This document shows positions 1 through 8,136 of a stretch of DNA of 64,000 nt, piece by piece. The notes beneath the pieces are model-generated. The model was not told the origin of the DNA and searched no databases. It saw only the letters and a program-made list of their open reading frames with translations. The stretch's first letter is position 1, and every line of letters starts with the position of its first letter. Origin of the DNA: Gimesia chilikensis (GTDB lineage Bacteria; Planctomycetota; Planctomycetia; Planctomycetales; Planctomycetaceae); assembly GCF_008329715.1 (NCBI RefSeq), contig NZ_VTSR01000005.1:62001-126000 (forward strand), read 5' to 3'. Both the position numbers and the translations under genes were made by a program.

Positions 1-396
1 ATGACACTCGATCAGTGGGCGCGCAAAATTGAAGACATCATTCTGTTCCGGGTTCCCTGGATCGGGGCGATGCACACGGTGGCTCTCGTCAACGTGCAGA
101 AACGCAACTCAGCCTTGCAAGCCCCCTGGCCAATCCGCTTCTCAGACCAGCACAGCATCGAACTCCCCCCTGGTTATCATGGTTATGGACTGCCTTATGA
201 ACATCGATTTGAATGCGAATGGGGTCGCTACGAAACCTCCATCTATGAGGAAGATTCTCACCTGATCTGCCACCGCCAGGTAGACCATTTGGGAGGCATC
301 GTCCGTGAGGAGCAGTATCTGGATTTCAAACAATACTGGGAACAGTGTACCCGCGCGGATGCTCTGGATGTTGTGCTCATGAAAAAGCCGGACTGA
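1..396 (+). CDS. C-terminal end of a DUF3857/transglutaminase-type protein (5' truncated by window)
   Basis: An open frame runs from the first base to a TGA at 394-396. The methionine at base 1 is probably internal, because the encoded 131 residues look like the last domain of a longer protein. The pattern is a beta-sandwich with 'PWPIRFSDQHSIELPPGY' followed by an 'FECEWGRYETS' strand and an 'EEQYLDFKQYWEQC' helix. This resembles the C-terminal domain that follows the transglutaminase core in DUF3857 proteins, which are usually secreted and of unknown role. The family call is from recall of that pattern and is moderate. The catalytic Cys-His-Asp would lie upstream of the window. About 200 bp separate it from hflX. 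Confidence 0.55.
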   Translation: MTLDQWARKIEDIILFRVPWIGAMHTVALVNVQKRNSALQAPWPIRFSDQHSIELPPGYHGYGLPYEHRFECEWGRYETSIYEEDSHLICHRQVDHLGGIVREEQYLDFKQYWEQCTRADALDVVLMKKPD

Positions 397-600
397 ACAT
401 ACACACAAGTATTTATTGATCTGTTCGTGGTTAGAAAAGTGCCAGGAAAAGTCAACGACTTTCTGAACATGGAATCCAGAAATGGTGTCAGTCCGTCACA
501 ATGAGCCTATTCTCTCATGGGCAACCTGTTAAAATAGAGAGTAGGAGAGGGGAGGCTTTCAACTCTGGAGAAATCCAAAGCTGGGAAAGCCCAGCCCCAA

Positions 601-1998
601 ATGAACGCTCCATCCTCAACGAATATAGAAAGTGGAAACTCCTTGGCGGATCCTAAACGAGAAGAACTACAAGTCAAAGCGAAACGAGCCATCCTGGTCT
701 CGGTCATCTCTCCTTCGAGTCATATCAATAAAGAGCAGGCCCTGGATGAATTAAAGGGGCTGGTCGAAACGGCGGGTGTGAAGGTTGTAGGCACCCTGGT
801 ACAGAGTCGCGAAAATCCTCATCCGGCAACCTGCCTCGGTAAAGGAAAACTGGCTGAGCTGAAATCAATGGTCAAACCCGTTGATGCCGAGTTGATCATC
901 TTTGATAACAATCTGTCCCCTTCTCAGGGACGAAATATTGAAGAAGAGACTGGTACGATCATCGTGGACCGTAGCGAATTGATCCTCGATATTTTCGCAA
1001 CCCACGCCAAAACCTATGAAGCGAAACTGCAAGTCGAACTGGCGCAGCTGCTCTATTTCCGTCCGCGTCTGAAACGCTTGTGGACCCACCTTGAGCGTAT
1101 CGAAGGGGGTGTGGGTGCTGGTCGTGGCCCTGGTGAAAAGCAGCTGGAAACCGACCGTCGACTGTTGGATAAACGCGTGGCTGAATTGAAGCGTAAACTG
1201 TCCGAAGTTGAAAAGCGTCGCGAGCGCACTGTTTCCAATCGATTCCAGCAACTCACGGTCTCGCTGGTTGGTTATACCAACGCGGGAAAAAGTACGCTGA
1301 TGAATGCGCTCACCGGCGCGGACGTCTACATCGCGGACCAGTTGTTTGCCACGCTGGATACCCGTACGCGACGCTGGGAGCTTCCACACTGGGGAGAGAT
1401 CCTGCTGAGTGACACGGTTGGATTCGTTCGCAACTTGCCTCACCATCTGGTGGCCTCATTCAAGTCAACTCTGGAAGAAGCCCGGCAGGCTGACCTGCTG
1501 TTGCATGTGGTTGACAGCAGCAATCCGGAAGTGGAGCATCATATCAAAACCGTTAACAGTGTGCTTGAGGAAATCGGCATCGACTACTCGAACGCACTGC
1601 TGGTATTCAACAAAAGCGATAAGGTGGAAGACCGCTCCAAGCTCGATGTCCTCCGACTGAAATACGAGAATGCAATCACCGTCAGCGCGGTATCTGGTGA
1701 GGGACTCGACCGACTCTCCCAGGCAGTCATCGATCGACTGGCTTCCGGCTATGTTATTGTCGAAATCGAAACCCCCGTCGGAAACGGCAAACTGCTCTCT
1801 CAACTCGAAGAGCATTCGCTGATCCTCTCACGGGAGTATTCCAGCGACGACACTCGCGTTACCTACCGAGCCCGGATTGCACGTCGCTTTCTCCCCGTGC
1901 TGAAGAGCAGCGAAGACACCGAAATCCGAATCCATGATGACGGGGACCAGGGAGCCCCGAATCAGCTACAGCACGAAGAATCCATCCACGAGGTTTAG
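601..1998 (+). CDS. hflX: GTPase HflX
   Basis: A 465-residue protein with the two-part HflX architecture. The N-terminal ribosome-binding domain (about 25-190) carries the typical glycine-rich stretch ending GAGRGPGEKQLE. The GTPase domain has G1 GYTNAGKS near 224-231, G3 DTVGF near 271-275 and G4 NKSD near 337-340. HflX binds the 50S subunit and splits stalled or heat-damaged ribosomes at the cost of GTP. The ATG at 601 is chosen because an in-frame TAG lies at 535-537 and no other start codon intervenes. Its Shine-Dalgarno sequence is poor. The acidic tail after about 435 is extra compared with short homologues. The gene stands alone, with no hfq neighbour as in enterobacteria. Confidence 0.96.
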   Translation: MNAPSSTNIESGNSLADPKREELQVKAKRAILVSVISPSSHINKEQALDELKGLVETAGVKVVGTLVQSRENPHPATCLGKGKLAELKSMVKPVDAELIIFDNNLSPSQGRNIEEETGTIIVDRSELILDIFATHAKTYEAKLQVELAQLLYFRPRLKRLWTHLERIEGGVGAGRGPGEKQLETDRRLLDKRVAELKRKLSEVEKRRERTVSNRFQQLTVSLVGYTNAGKSTLMNALTGADVYIADQLFATLDTRTRRWELPHWGEILLSDTVGFVRNLPHHLVASFKSTLEEARQADLLLHVVDSSNPEVEHHIKTVNSVLEEIGIDYSNALLVFNKSDKVEDRSKLDVLRLKYENAITVSAVSGEGLDRLSQAVIDRLASGYVIVEIETPVGNGKLLSQLEEHSLILSREYSSDDTRVTYRARIARRFLPVLKSSEDTEIRIHDDGDQGAPNQLQHEESIHEV

Positions 1999-2226
1999 TT
2001 TCCTCACGCGTATGCTGTTCAGGCAGAACGTCTCAGTCAATCTTCCCGCCGGCTGGCGACAGTCATTGCAATCGGTCTGGCGGGCAGGGTATCATCGGTA
2101 GAAGGGCACGTCATCGACAGTCGGAAAGTTTCTCCTTCCGATCTGCATGCTCCCCCCTTGACCGTTCTGATTTGGACCTTCCCCTGCGACTGACATCCTG
2201 AGAGAAACTGACGAAACTCATACGCG

Positions 2227-4413
2227 ATGAAAAAACGATGGATCTACGGCGTCATCATTTTCCTGTGTCTCACTTCGATTGGCCTGGCCATTGACTGGTG
2301 GACCGCTCTGCCTGAAGGCGAACAGGCAACCTACGTCGGTCGTCAGACCTGCTTCGAGTGTCATCAGCAACAGGCAGAAGAGTGGAAAGAATCTGACCAC
2401 GACCTGGCGATGAACCCTGCAACTCCCAAGTTCGTTCTCGGCGATTTTGATAACACCGAGCTCGAACATTTTGGGATCACCTCCCGCATGTCCCGGGTGG
2501 ACGACAAATACTATGTCACCACCCAGGGACCTGATGGCGAGATGTCCCGCTTTGAGGTCAAGTACGTCATCGGCGTGCATCCCCTGCAACAGTATCTGGC
2601 TGAACTCGAGCGCGGCAAGATCCAGGTCCTGCCGGTAACCTGGGACACAGAACTCAAACGGTGGTACTACGCCAGCCCGGATGAACCCTTTGGTCCGGAA
2701 GACCCCCTGCACTGGACCGGCTCCGCCCAGAACTGGAACCACATGTGCGCGGAATGTCATACCACGAACTGGGCCAAGAATTATGATATCGCCACCGACA
2801 CCCATCATTACTCCTTCTCCGAAATGCGCGTCAGCTGCGAAGCCTGCCATGGCCCCGGATCGATTCACGTGAAACTGGCCAACTCGCATTCGCTGTTCTG
2901 GGATCGTCGCTATGGCTATGGCCTGGCGAAACTCAAAGGTGAAGACGCGACCGCGCAACTGGAGAGCTGTGCTCCCTGCCATTCTCATCGGCGGCATGTC
3001 TCACCCGGTCATACTCCCCTCGACCGCTTCCACGATCATTACGCTCTCTCACTACTGGAAGGTCACCTCTACCATCCCGATGGTCAGATCGATGAGGAAG
3101 TCTACGTCTTCGGATCGTTCACCCAGAGCAAGATGTATCGCAAGGGAGTCCGTTGCACAGACTGCCATAATCCGCATTCATTGAAATTGAAATTCGAGGG
3201 AAACAAACTCTGCACCCAGTGCCACCTCGAGGCCAAATATGACGTGCCCGGTCATCACCACCACAAGGTTGGCAGCAAGGGAGCCGCCTGCGTGGAGTGC
3301 CACATGCCGACCAAGACCTACATGGGAGTCGACCCTCGCCGGGATCACAGTCTGAGAATTCCCCGCCCCGATCTTTCAGTCAAACTGGGAACCCCCAACG
3401 CCTGCAACCAATGTCATACGAAAGCGGACGAGACGCCGGAGTGGGCTGCGAAGAAGGTCGATGAATGGTACGGCCCCAAGCGGCGCGACGACCCGCACTA
3501 TGGTGAGATCCTGGCAGCAGGTCAGGCTGGCAATCCGGATGCAGAACGCGCGCTGATCAAGTTGACCCGGGAAAAGGAAGTCGGTCCCATTGTTCGGGCA
3601 ACTGCAGTCTCCCTGCTGGCCTCCCGATACGATACCCCCGAAAGTCGCAAGGTTGTCGAGCGGTCTCTGAAGTCAAATGAAGAGCTGGTCAGGATGGCGG
3701 CGCTACGTGGATTCGAAGGCTGGAACCCGCGTTCGGAAGCCGAGGCCAGCCGGGTGGGCAAGCTGCTCGCGGAAGGACTGACGGACGACTCGCGCGGAGT
3801 CCGGACGGAAGTCGCCCGGATTCTGTCTTCGCTGCCCATCATGCCGAATACGGATTCGAACCGGAAGGCACTCGAACGGGCACTCAAAGATTACAAGAAT
3901 AACCTGCTGACCGATGGGGACCAGTCGGGCTCTCACATGAGTCTGGGGATCCTGTATGCCAACGAGGGTGACCTGAAGAAAGCGGAAGCCGAGTTTCGTC
4001 TGGCCATCAAACTGGCACCAGCTGTAGCGGGAGCCCGGTCCAATCTGGCTCAGTTACTGGAACAACAGGGGCGCACTCAGGAGGCGCAGGAACTCAGATC
4101 TGAAGAGGTCGAGTTGCTGGCCCGCGATGCTCGTCTGCTTCCGGACAATGCCCTGCTCCAGTACCGGGTGGGCCTGCTCTATTACCTGCTAGGTCGGGAG
4201 GACGAGGCGGCGTCAGCCCTGGAGAAGGCGTGTGAACTGGAACCGCAGTCCGCTGACTTCCGGTTGATGCTGACTCTGCTTTACGAGAAACAGCAGAAGT
4301 GGGAACAGGCACTGGACTCGGTCAAACGCTTGATCCAACTGCAACCAGAGAACCCCACCTTCCGACAGATCCAGATGAACCTCCAGCAAAAAGCAAACCC
4401 GCAAGGCAAGTGA
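2227..4413 (+). CDS. Secreted octahaem cytochrome c fused to HEAT and TPR repeats
   Basis: A 728-residue protein with an N-terminal hydrophobic signal/anchor (residues 4-25). Eight CxxCH haem c attachment motifs follow: CFECH near 42, CAECH near 175, CEACH near 204, CAPCH near 248, CTDCH near 310, CTQCH near 329, CVECH near 355 and CNQCH near 393. This is the cytochrome c554/octahaem style. After the haem domain, residues about 420-560 form HEAT-like helical repeats and 570-720 form TPRs with the usual alternating G/A/Y pattern. It should sit in the periplasm and move electrons, with the repeats as a docking surface. The electron donor and acceptor cannot be read from the sequence. It is convergent with parB and has no obvious operon partner. 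Confidence 0.85.
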   Translation: MKKRWIYGVIIFLCLTSIGLAIDWWTALPEGEQATYVGRQTCFECHQQQAEEWKESDHDLAMNPATPKFVLGDFDNTELEHFGITSRMSRVDDKYYVTTQGPDGEMSRFEVKYVIGVHPLQQYLAELERGKIQVLPVTWDTELKRWYYASPDEPFGPEDPLHWTGSAQNWNHMCAECHTTNWAKNYDIATDTHHYSFSEMRVSCEACHGPGSIHVKLANSHSLFWDRRYGYGLAKLKGEDATAQLESCAPCHSHRRHVSPGHTPLDRFHDHYALSLLEGHLYHPDGQIDEEVYVFGSFTQSKMYRKGVRCTDCHNPHSLKLKFEGNKLCTQCHLEAKYDVPGHHHHKVGSKGAACVECHMPTKTYMGVDPRRDHSLRIPRPDLSVKLGTPNACNQCHTKADETPEWAAKKVDEWYGPKRRDDPHYGEILAAGQAGNPDAERALIKLTREKEVGPIVRATAVSLLASRYDTPESRKVVERSLKSNEELVRMAALRGFEGWNPRSEAEASRVGKLLAEGLTDDSRGVRTEVARILSSLPIMPNTDSNRKALERALKDYKNNLLTDGDQSGSHMSLGILYANEGDLKKAEAEFRLAIKLAPAVAGARSNLAQLLEQQGRTQEAQELRSEEVELLARDARLLPDNALLQYRVGLLYYLLGREDEAASALEKACELEPQSADFRLMLTLLYEKQQKWEQALDSVKRLIQLQPENPTFRQIQMNLQQKANPQGK
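2861..2876 (+). promoter_or_regulatory. Weak candidate parS-like site inside the cytochrome gene
   Basis: CGATTCACGTGAAACT matches 13 of 16 positions of the B. subtilis parS sequence TGTTTCACGTGAAACA. It lies within codons of the cytochrome gene, about 2.6 kb from parB. It could be chance, and is listed because better sites lie nearby. Confidence 0.25.
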
Positions 4414-4432
4414 ATGCCTTACGGGCCTGTTG

Positions 4433-4448
4433 AGTTTCACGTGACTCT
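4433..4448 (+). promoter_or_regulatory. Weak candidate parS-like site between the cytochrome gene and parB
   Basis: AGTTTCACGTGACTCT matches the B. subtilis parS at 12 of 16 positions. It lies in the 46-bp gap between the convergent cytochrome and parB genes. The core TTTCACGTGA is intact but the right arm is degenerate. Confidence 0.25.
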
Positions 4449-4459
4449 GAGCTCTGCGA

Positions 4460-5467
4460 TCAGGCCGACTTGCGGAGCACTCCTGTAATCCGCTCGAAGG
4501 TATCGTTCGAATCGAAGGGAATCACAATCTGACCGGACTGTTCGGTCTTGAGTTTGATCTCCACCTGGGCTCCCAGAATTTCCCGCAGTTGCTGCTGCAG
4601 GTCAATCAGGTGATTCGTCATCTGGGGAGCATCGGCGGGTTGCTTCGGTTTGGGATTCTCAAAGGGAACGGTGTCAGCCTCACCTTTGAGGATCTTCCGC
4701 ACTTCTGCTTCAGTCTTTCGGACCGAGAGGGACTCGGACTGAATCTGCTCACAGAGCGCGACCTGTTTATCGTTATCCAGGCTCAACAGGGTCCGGGCAT
4801 GACCGGCTGAGATCTTCTCTGCCTGGAGAGCCTGCTTGACGGGTTCCGCCAGATCGAGCAACCGGATCATGTTGTTGACGGTCGAACGGTCCAGACTCAA
4901 TCGCTGTGCGAGCTGCTCGATCGTACTGTCGAACTGGCTCAGATAGTTTTTGAAGGCCTGGGCCTTTTCGAGTACATTCAAATCTTTTCGCTTGAGGTTC
5001 TCCTCGATCGCGACTTCACAGACTTCGCGTTCTTCCAGATGGAGCACCCGGCAGGGAACCGTTTTCAGTCCCGCTTCACGGGCTGCCTTCAAACGTCGTT
5101 CTCCGGCGATCAGCTGGTAGGCACCATCGAACGGACGGACCAGCAGCGGTTGCAGAATACCGTGTTGACGGATACTGCCTTCGAGTTCCTTGAGGGAGTC
5201 AGCTGCGAAATCCTGACGAGGCTGATACGGATTCCGTTCGATCAGATCAATGTCGATCTGGTCGGAGGACTCAACTGGTGCCGGATTCTCTTGCGAGTCT
5301 GCACCTGCACCGTCCTGATTATTTTCTGAATCTGGTTCTCCCCCACGCCCCAGCAAGGCGTTCAAACCACGGCCTAACCGTCGACGAGGGACCCCAGGAT
5401 TTTCTGATTGCTCAGCTGCCGGATCAACTGGATTCTGGTTTTGATCTTCCTGATTATGATCTTCCAT
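4460..5467 (-). CDS. parB: Chromosome partitioning protein ParB (Spo0J family, CTP-dependent clamp)
   Basis: A 335-residue protein. Residues 28-40 (RRRLGRGLNALLG) match the Arg-rich peptide that ParB uses to stimulate ParA ATPase. NPYQPR at 79-84 is box I. GERRLKAAREAG at 122-133 is the CTP/phosphate-binding box II. A helix-turn-helix follows (about 175-200, LAQRLSLDRSTVNNMIRLL), with a C-terminal dimerisation domain. ParB loads at parS, slides as a CTP clamp and recruits SMC. The ParA-stimulating peptide implies that a ParA exists, but parA is not adjacent: the upstream gene is a glycosyltransferase. A perfect parS lies 128 bp before the start codon and another lies in the upstream gene. Confidence 0.96.
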   Translation of the reverse strand: MEDHNQEDQNQNPVDPAAEQSENPGVPRRRLGRGLNALLGRGGEPDSENNQDGAGADSQENPAPVESSDQIDIDLIERNPYQPRQDFAADSLKELEGSIRQHGILQPLLVRPFDGAYQLIAGERRLKAAREAGLKTVPCRVLHLEEREVCEVAIEENLKRKDLNVLEKAQAFKNYLSQFDSTIEQLAQRLSLDRSTVNNMIRLLDLAEPVKQALQAEKISAGHARTLLSLDNDKQVALCEQIQSESLSVRKTEAEVRKILKGEADTVPFENPKPKQPADAPQMTNHLIDLQQQLREILGAQVEIKLKTEQSGQIVIPFDSNDTFERITGVLRKSA

Positions 5468-5528
5468 GACCTTCTTCTCTTATACTTAAACTGCCTGACA
5501 AAAACGGGAGATTGAAACGTGGCGCGGG

Positions 5529-5557
5529 ATTTTATTTCGAATGGCTATTTGAAGCAA
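5529..5557 (-). promoter_or_regulatory. Candidate sigma70-type promoter of parB
   Basis: On the minus strand, TTGCTT (5552-5557) and TAAAAT (5529-5534) are separated by 17 bp. The -10 element lies about 62 bp before the parB start. The perfect parS is about 38 bp upstream of the -35 element, so ParB spreading could cover this promoter. That last point is inference. Confidence 0.45.
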
Positions 5558-5594
5558 GAGGGCTTTGCGGCAGAGCTGCCTTCCCTTGGGCCGG

Positions 5595-5610
5595 TGTTCC
5601 ACGTGGAACA
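5595..5610 (+). promoter_or_regulatory. parS: parS centromere site, perfect 16-bp palindrome
   Basis: TGTTCCACGTGGAACA is a perfect palindrome and agrees with the parS variant I recall from Pseudomonas. It lies in the intergenic space between the glycosyltransferase stop and the parB start, exactly where a ParB target is expected. Confidence 0.9.
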
Positions 5611-5625
5611 CCTGTGTTACCACGC

Positions 5626-7443
5626 TTACCGGACACGGTAAAGGCGGACCGATTCCTTCGCAGATTCATCTGGCAGCTGCGCCTGATTCAGACGGACCAG
5701 CAGGCTGGGATCATACTCGTAGGACTGGACCAGATCGAGTCGGTCTTGAGCCTGGTCGAACTGCTTCACAAACTCGAAGTCGCGCTCCGCGTGTGGCCCC
5801 GCAATCAAATAGACAGGCATCTGGGGTGGCAGCGAATTCAGAAACTGGAAGTCAGCTACCGGACCGGTCAGTTGATGCCCCCCTGCTTTAAGATTGAAGA
5901 ACAACCCAGGCTCGGCATAGATGTAGAGAATCGCTTCATCCGGGTTGGCGTGTTCCTGCCGGAGGTCTGCCAGTATCTGACGAGAGATCGACGCCAGTCC
6001 GTTTCGAGGTTGCCAGCCAGCGACCGACCAGGGTCGCGCGATCAGAATCACAAGGAGGGCGACACCCACAATAGTGACTCCCCCCAAGATTCGCGCGGGC
6101 TGAGTCTTCAGCTCACCAGATCTCGATAAGAGTTCGCAGAGGGAGCAGCCTGCTCGTGACTCGAGCCAACCCACCAGCGCGGCGGTACCTAACCAGGCAG
6201 AGATCATCCAGGGAATCGTCAAACGGGGATAGGGATGGTAGAGTGGCGTGGCCAGTAGCAGACCACAGAACCAGGCCGCCAGCAACCAGGCTGCCAGCGG
6301 TCGGGACAGTCCTAATGAATCATCTCGGGAATCGGCTGCTGCCTGAGATTTCGATCGCTGTCCCGACATGCAGAACAGCTGCTGCAGAATTCCGATGACA
6401 GCCAGGATGGCGAGGACCGGGGTGATCCCTACCAGCCAGCCCCCCAGTAAGGGGAGGCCTGCCAGGCAACCAACCAGCATCGTGTTCCACGTGGAACGCC
6501 CACCTTCCTCATTCTTGTTTTCATTTCCGGAGTGAGTTGAACTCACGCAACCGACATGGAGTGCCAGCAGGCATCCCACCAGACAGACCAGCCCGAGGCT
6601 GATCGCTCCGAATGGTCCCTCGAGCAAACGCAGGTTGAGGAGTTGTCGCGTACAGGAATCGAACCAGCCCGAGAAGCCGACAACATACCGACTATGATTG
6701 GCAGCGACGACGGAATAGCCTCCCCACTTCTGCAGCCCGATCAATACCGGCGACCAGACAACCATAGCCGTCAGAGTAAATACGACAGCGCGGGTCAGGT
6801 AGCTGGTGAGAGGGAGATGGTCACGGCGGTAGATCCAGAGCCAGGGAACGATTCCAGAAAAGCCGATGGCCAGCGGGAGCCAGCCGTTGTACTTGACTGA
6901 CCACCCCAGGCCGATGGCGACACCGGCCAGTACCGGCCACTTCCAATCGAGTGAAAGCCAGCTCCGCCAGATGAGGTAGACGCTGAGCAGCAGAAAGAAT
7001 CCAAGTGCAACATCCGTCAGCGCGGTTCGCGTGTAGAGCAGATGCAGGTCGCTGCCTCCCGCAAGGAGTGCTGCCACCAGTCCGGCGGAAGAACCAAACC
7101 AGGCACGAGCCACCCACCAGATCAAGAGCACAGTCAAGACGCCCAATAGCAGTGAGGGGAGAAACACACCCCACACACCGCTGCCCAGAAAGATCATTGA
7201 CCACTCGATCAGAAACGGCAGCAGAGGCGGCGCGTAAAAATAGCGGCCTGGATACTCGGCCCCCTGCTCAGCGGAGAACCAGAGATTGGATGCATAGACG
7301 CCTTCATCGAAATGCTCGACAGCCACATCGGAGAAGAACATCACCCGTGCCAGACAGGCGACCAGCAGAACGATCCCCAGCAGGATCAGCTCCAGTCGGG
7401 AGTATGTGGCGGAGGGCTCTGCTGTCGGTTTAGGAGAAGGCAC
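5626..7443 (-). CDS. GT39-type membrane glycosyltransferase (ArnT/PMT-like)
   Basis: A 605-residue integral membrane protein with about 10-12 hydrophobic segments. The first loop carries HFDEGVYA (about residues 44-51), the acidic motif of GT-C glycosyltransferases of the PMT/ArnT type, and the second has TRTALTD near 140. The C-terminal soluble part (about 500-605) is probably periplasmic. Such enzymes move a sugar from a polyprenyl-phosphate carrier to a lipid or protein. The acceptor here is unknown. Translation probably starts at a GTG (7441-7443), supported by AAAGG six bases upstream. Codons for R-S-T-W-N in the middle of the gene form a parS site at 6483-6498. Confidence 0.8.
   Translation of the reverse strand: MPSPKPTAEPSATYSRLELILLGIVLLVACLARVMFFSDVAVEHFDEGVYASNLWFSAEQGAEYPGRYFYAPPLLPFLIEWSMIFLGSGVWGVFLPSLLLGVLTVLLIWWVARAWFGSSAGLVAALLAGGSDLHLLYTRTALTDVALGFFLLLSVYLIWRSWLSLDWKWPVLAGVAIGLGWSVKYNGWLPLAIGFSGIVPWLWIYRRDHLPLTSYLTRAVVFTLTAMVVWSPVLIGLQKWGGYSVVAANHSRYVVGFSGWFDSCTRQLLNLRLLEGPFGAISLGLVCLVGCLLALHVGCVSSTHSGNENKNEEGGRSTWNTMLVGCLAGLPLLGGWLVGITPVLAILAVIGILQQLFCMSGQRSKSQAAADSRDDSLGLSRPLAAWLLAAWFCGLLLATPLYHPYPRLTIPWMISAWLGTAALVGWLESRAGCSLCELLSRSGELKTQPARILGGVTIVGVALLVILIARPWSVAGWQPRNGLASISRQILADLRQEHANPDEAILYIYAEPGLFFNLKAGGHQLTGPVADFQFLNSLPPQMPVYLIAGPHAERDFEFVKQFDQAQDRLDLVQSYEYDPSLLVRLNQAQLPDESAKESVRLYRVR
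6483..6498 (+). promoter_or_regulatory. parS: parS site embedded in the glycosyltransferase coding sequence
   Basis: TGTTCCACGTGGAACG differs from the perfect palindrome at 5595-5610 only in the last base. It lies about 890 bp away, inside an open reading frame. Two such matches within 1 kb of parB are far beyond chance. Confidence 0.85.
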
Positions 7444-7730
7444 ATCGAACCTTTATGAAAATGGTGATCAGTGATATCAGTACAAGTCACCAAATTCTAC
7501 AGGAAGCAGGTCGCTTTGCCTATGAAACCGAGCAGCCCGTCAATTATCATAAACAGAGGCAGGAATCCGGTCAGCCAGAGGTATGACCAGATTTGCCGTA
7601 TTGGTATTTTGCCCCACAGGCCTACAATTCAAATAGCGAGCTGATGATAGTTCTGTCGTGACGACAGAATGGTCTGCATGCGATCCTCATACTTCAACAG
7701 AACATTTGAAAGAAAAGCGAGATTAAGCAG

Positions 7731-8048
7731 ATGAGTACTCCATCCAGTCTGTACGATGAAGCAGTCAAAACTTACGAGAGTGGGGACGTGGAACAGGCGG
7801 TCGAGAAACTGAAGGAAGTGCTGGCTCAGGATGAAAATTACGTTCTGGCTCACTCAGCTTCCGCGGTCTATTACCAGAAGCTGGGAAAGTTTGATGAAGC
7901 CATCGAGCATGCCAAGAAGGTCACCGAACTAGAACCGGAAGACAACTTCTCCTACCTGCAGCTCTCCGTAATCTGTCAGCGATGTGGACGAATCGCGGAA
8001 GCAGAAGACGCTCTGGCCAAAGCCCATTCCATGGCACAGAAGAAATAG
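7731..8048 (+). CDS. Small TPR protein
   Basis: A 105-residue protein made of tetratricopeptide repeats: YESGDVEQAVEKLKEVL near 15-32, a second repeat near 43-66 (YYQKLGKFDEAIEHAKKV) and a third near 76-98. No signal peptide or membrane segment is present, so it is probably a cytosolic adaptor. Homologues I recall in Planctomycetes are annotated only as tetratricopeptide repeat proteins. It is monocistronic and ends in a strong shared terminator. The partner protein cannot be inferred. Confidence 0.8.
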   Translation: MSTPSSLYDEAVKTYESGDVEQAVEKLKEVLAQDENYVLAHSASAVYYQKLGKFDEAIEHAKKVTELEPEDNFSYLQLSVICQRCGRIAEAEDALAKAHSMAQKK

Positions 8049-8077
8049 TCGCGACCACTTCAGCACGACGAAAACAA

Positions 8078-8113
8078 AACAAGCTCTCATCGGTTAACCG
8101 GTGAGAGCTTGTT
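8078..8113. terminator. Bidirectional terminator hairpin between convergent genes
   Basis: AACAAGCTCTCA (8078-8089) pairs with TGAGAGCTTGTT (8102-8113), a 12-bp perfect stem. The intervening TCGGTTAACCGG is itself self-complementary. The hairpin sits between the converging TPR and lipoprotein genes and serves both. Confidence 0.85.
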
Positions 8114-8136
8114 GCATTTGGGAATCAAACGTTTGG

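Noticed and set aside
506-545. Possible hairpin upstream of hflX (CCTATTCTCT pairing with AGAGAGTAGG)
   Set aside because: The 20-base loop, one G-U pair and absence of a T-tract make it weak as a terminator or regulator.
2218-2997. Long open frame on the minus strand overlapping the cytochrome gene
   Set aside because: It is antisense to a strongly motif-bearing haem protein and has no family-like features, as expected by chance in moderate-GC DNA.
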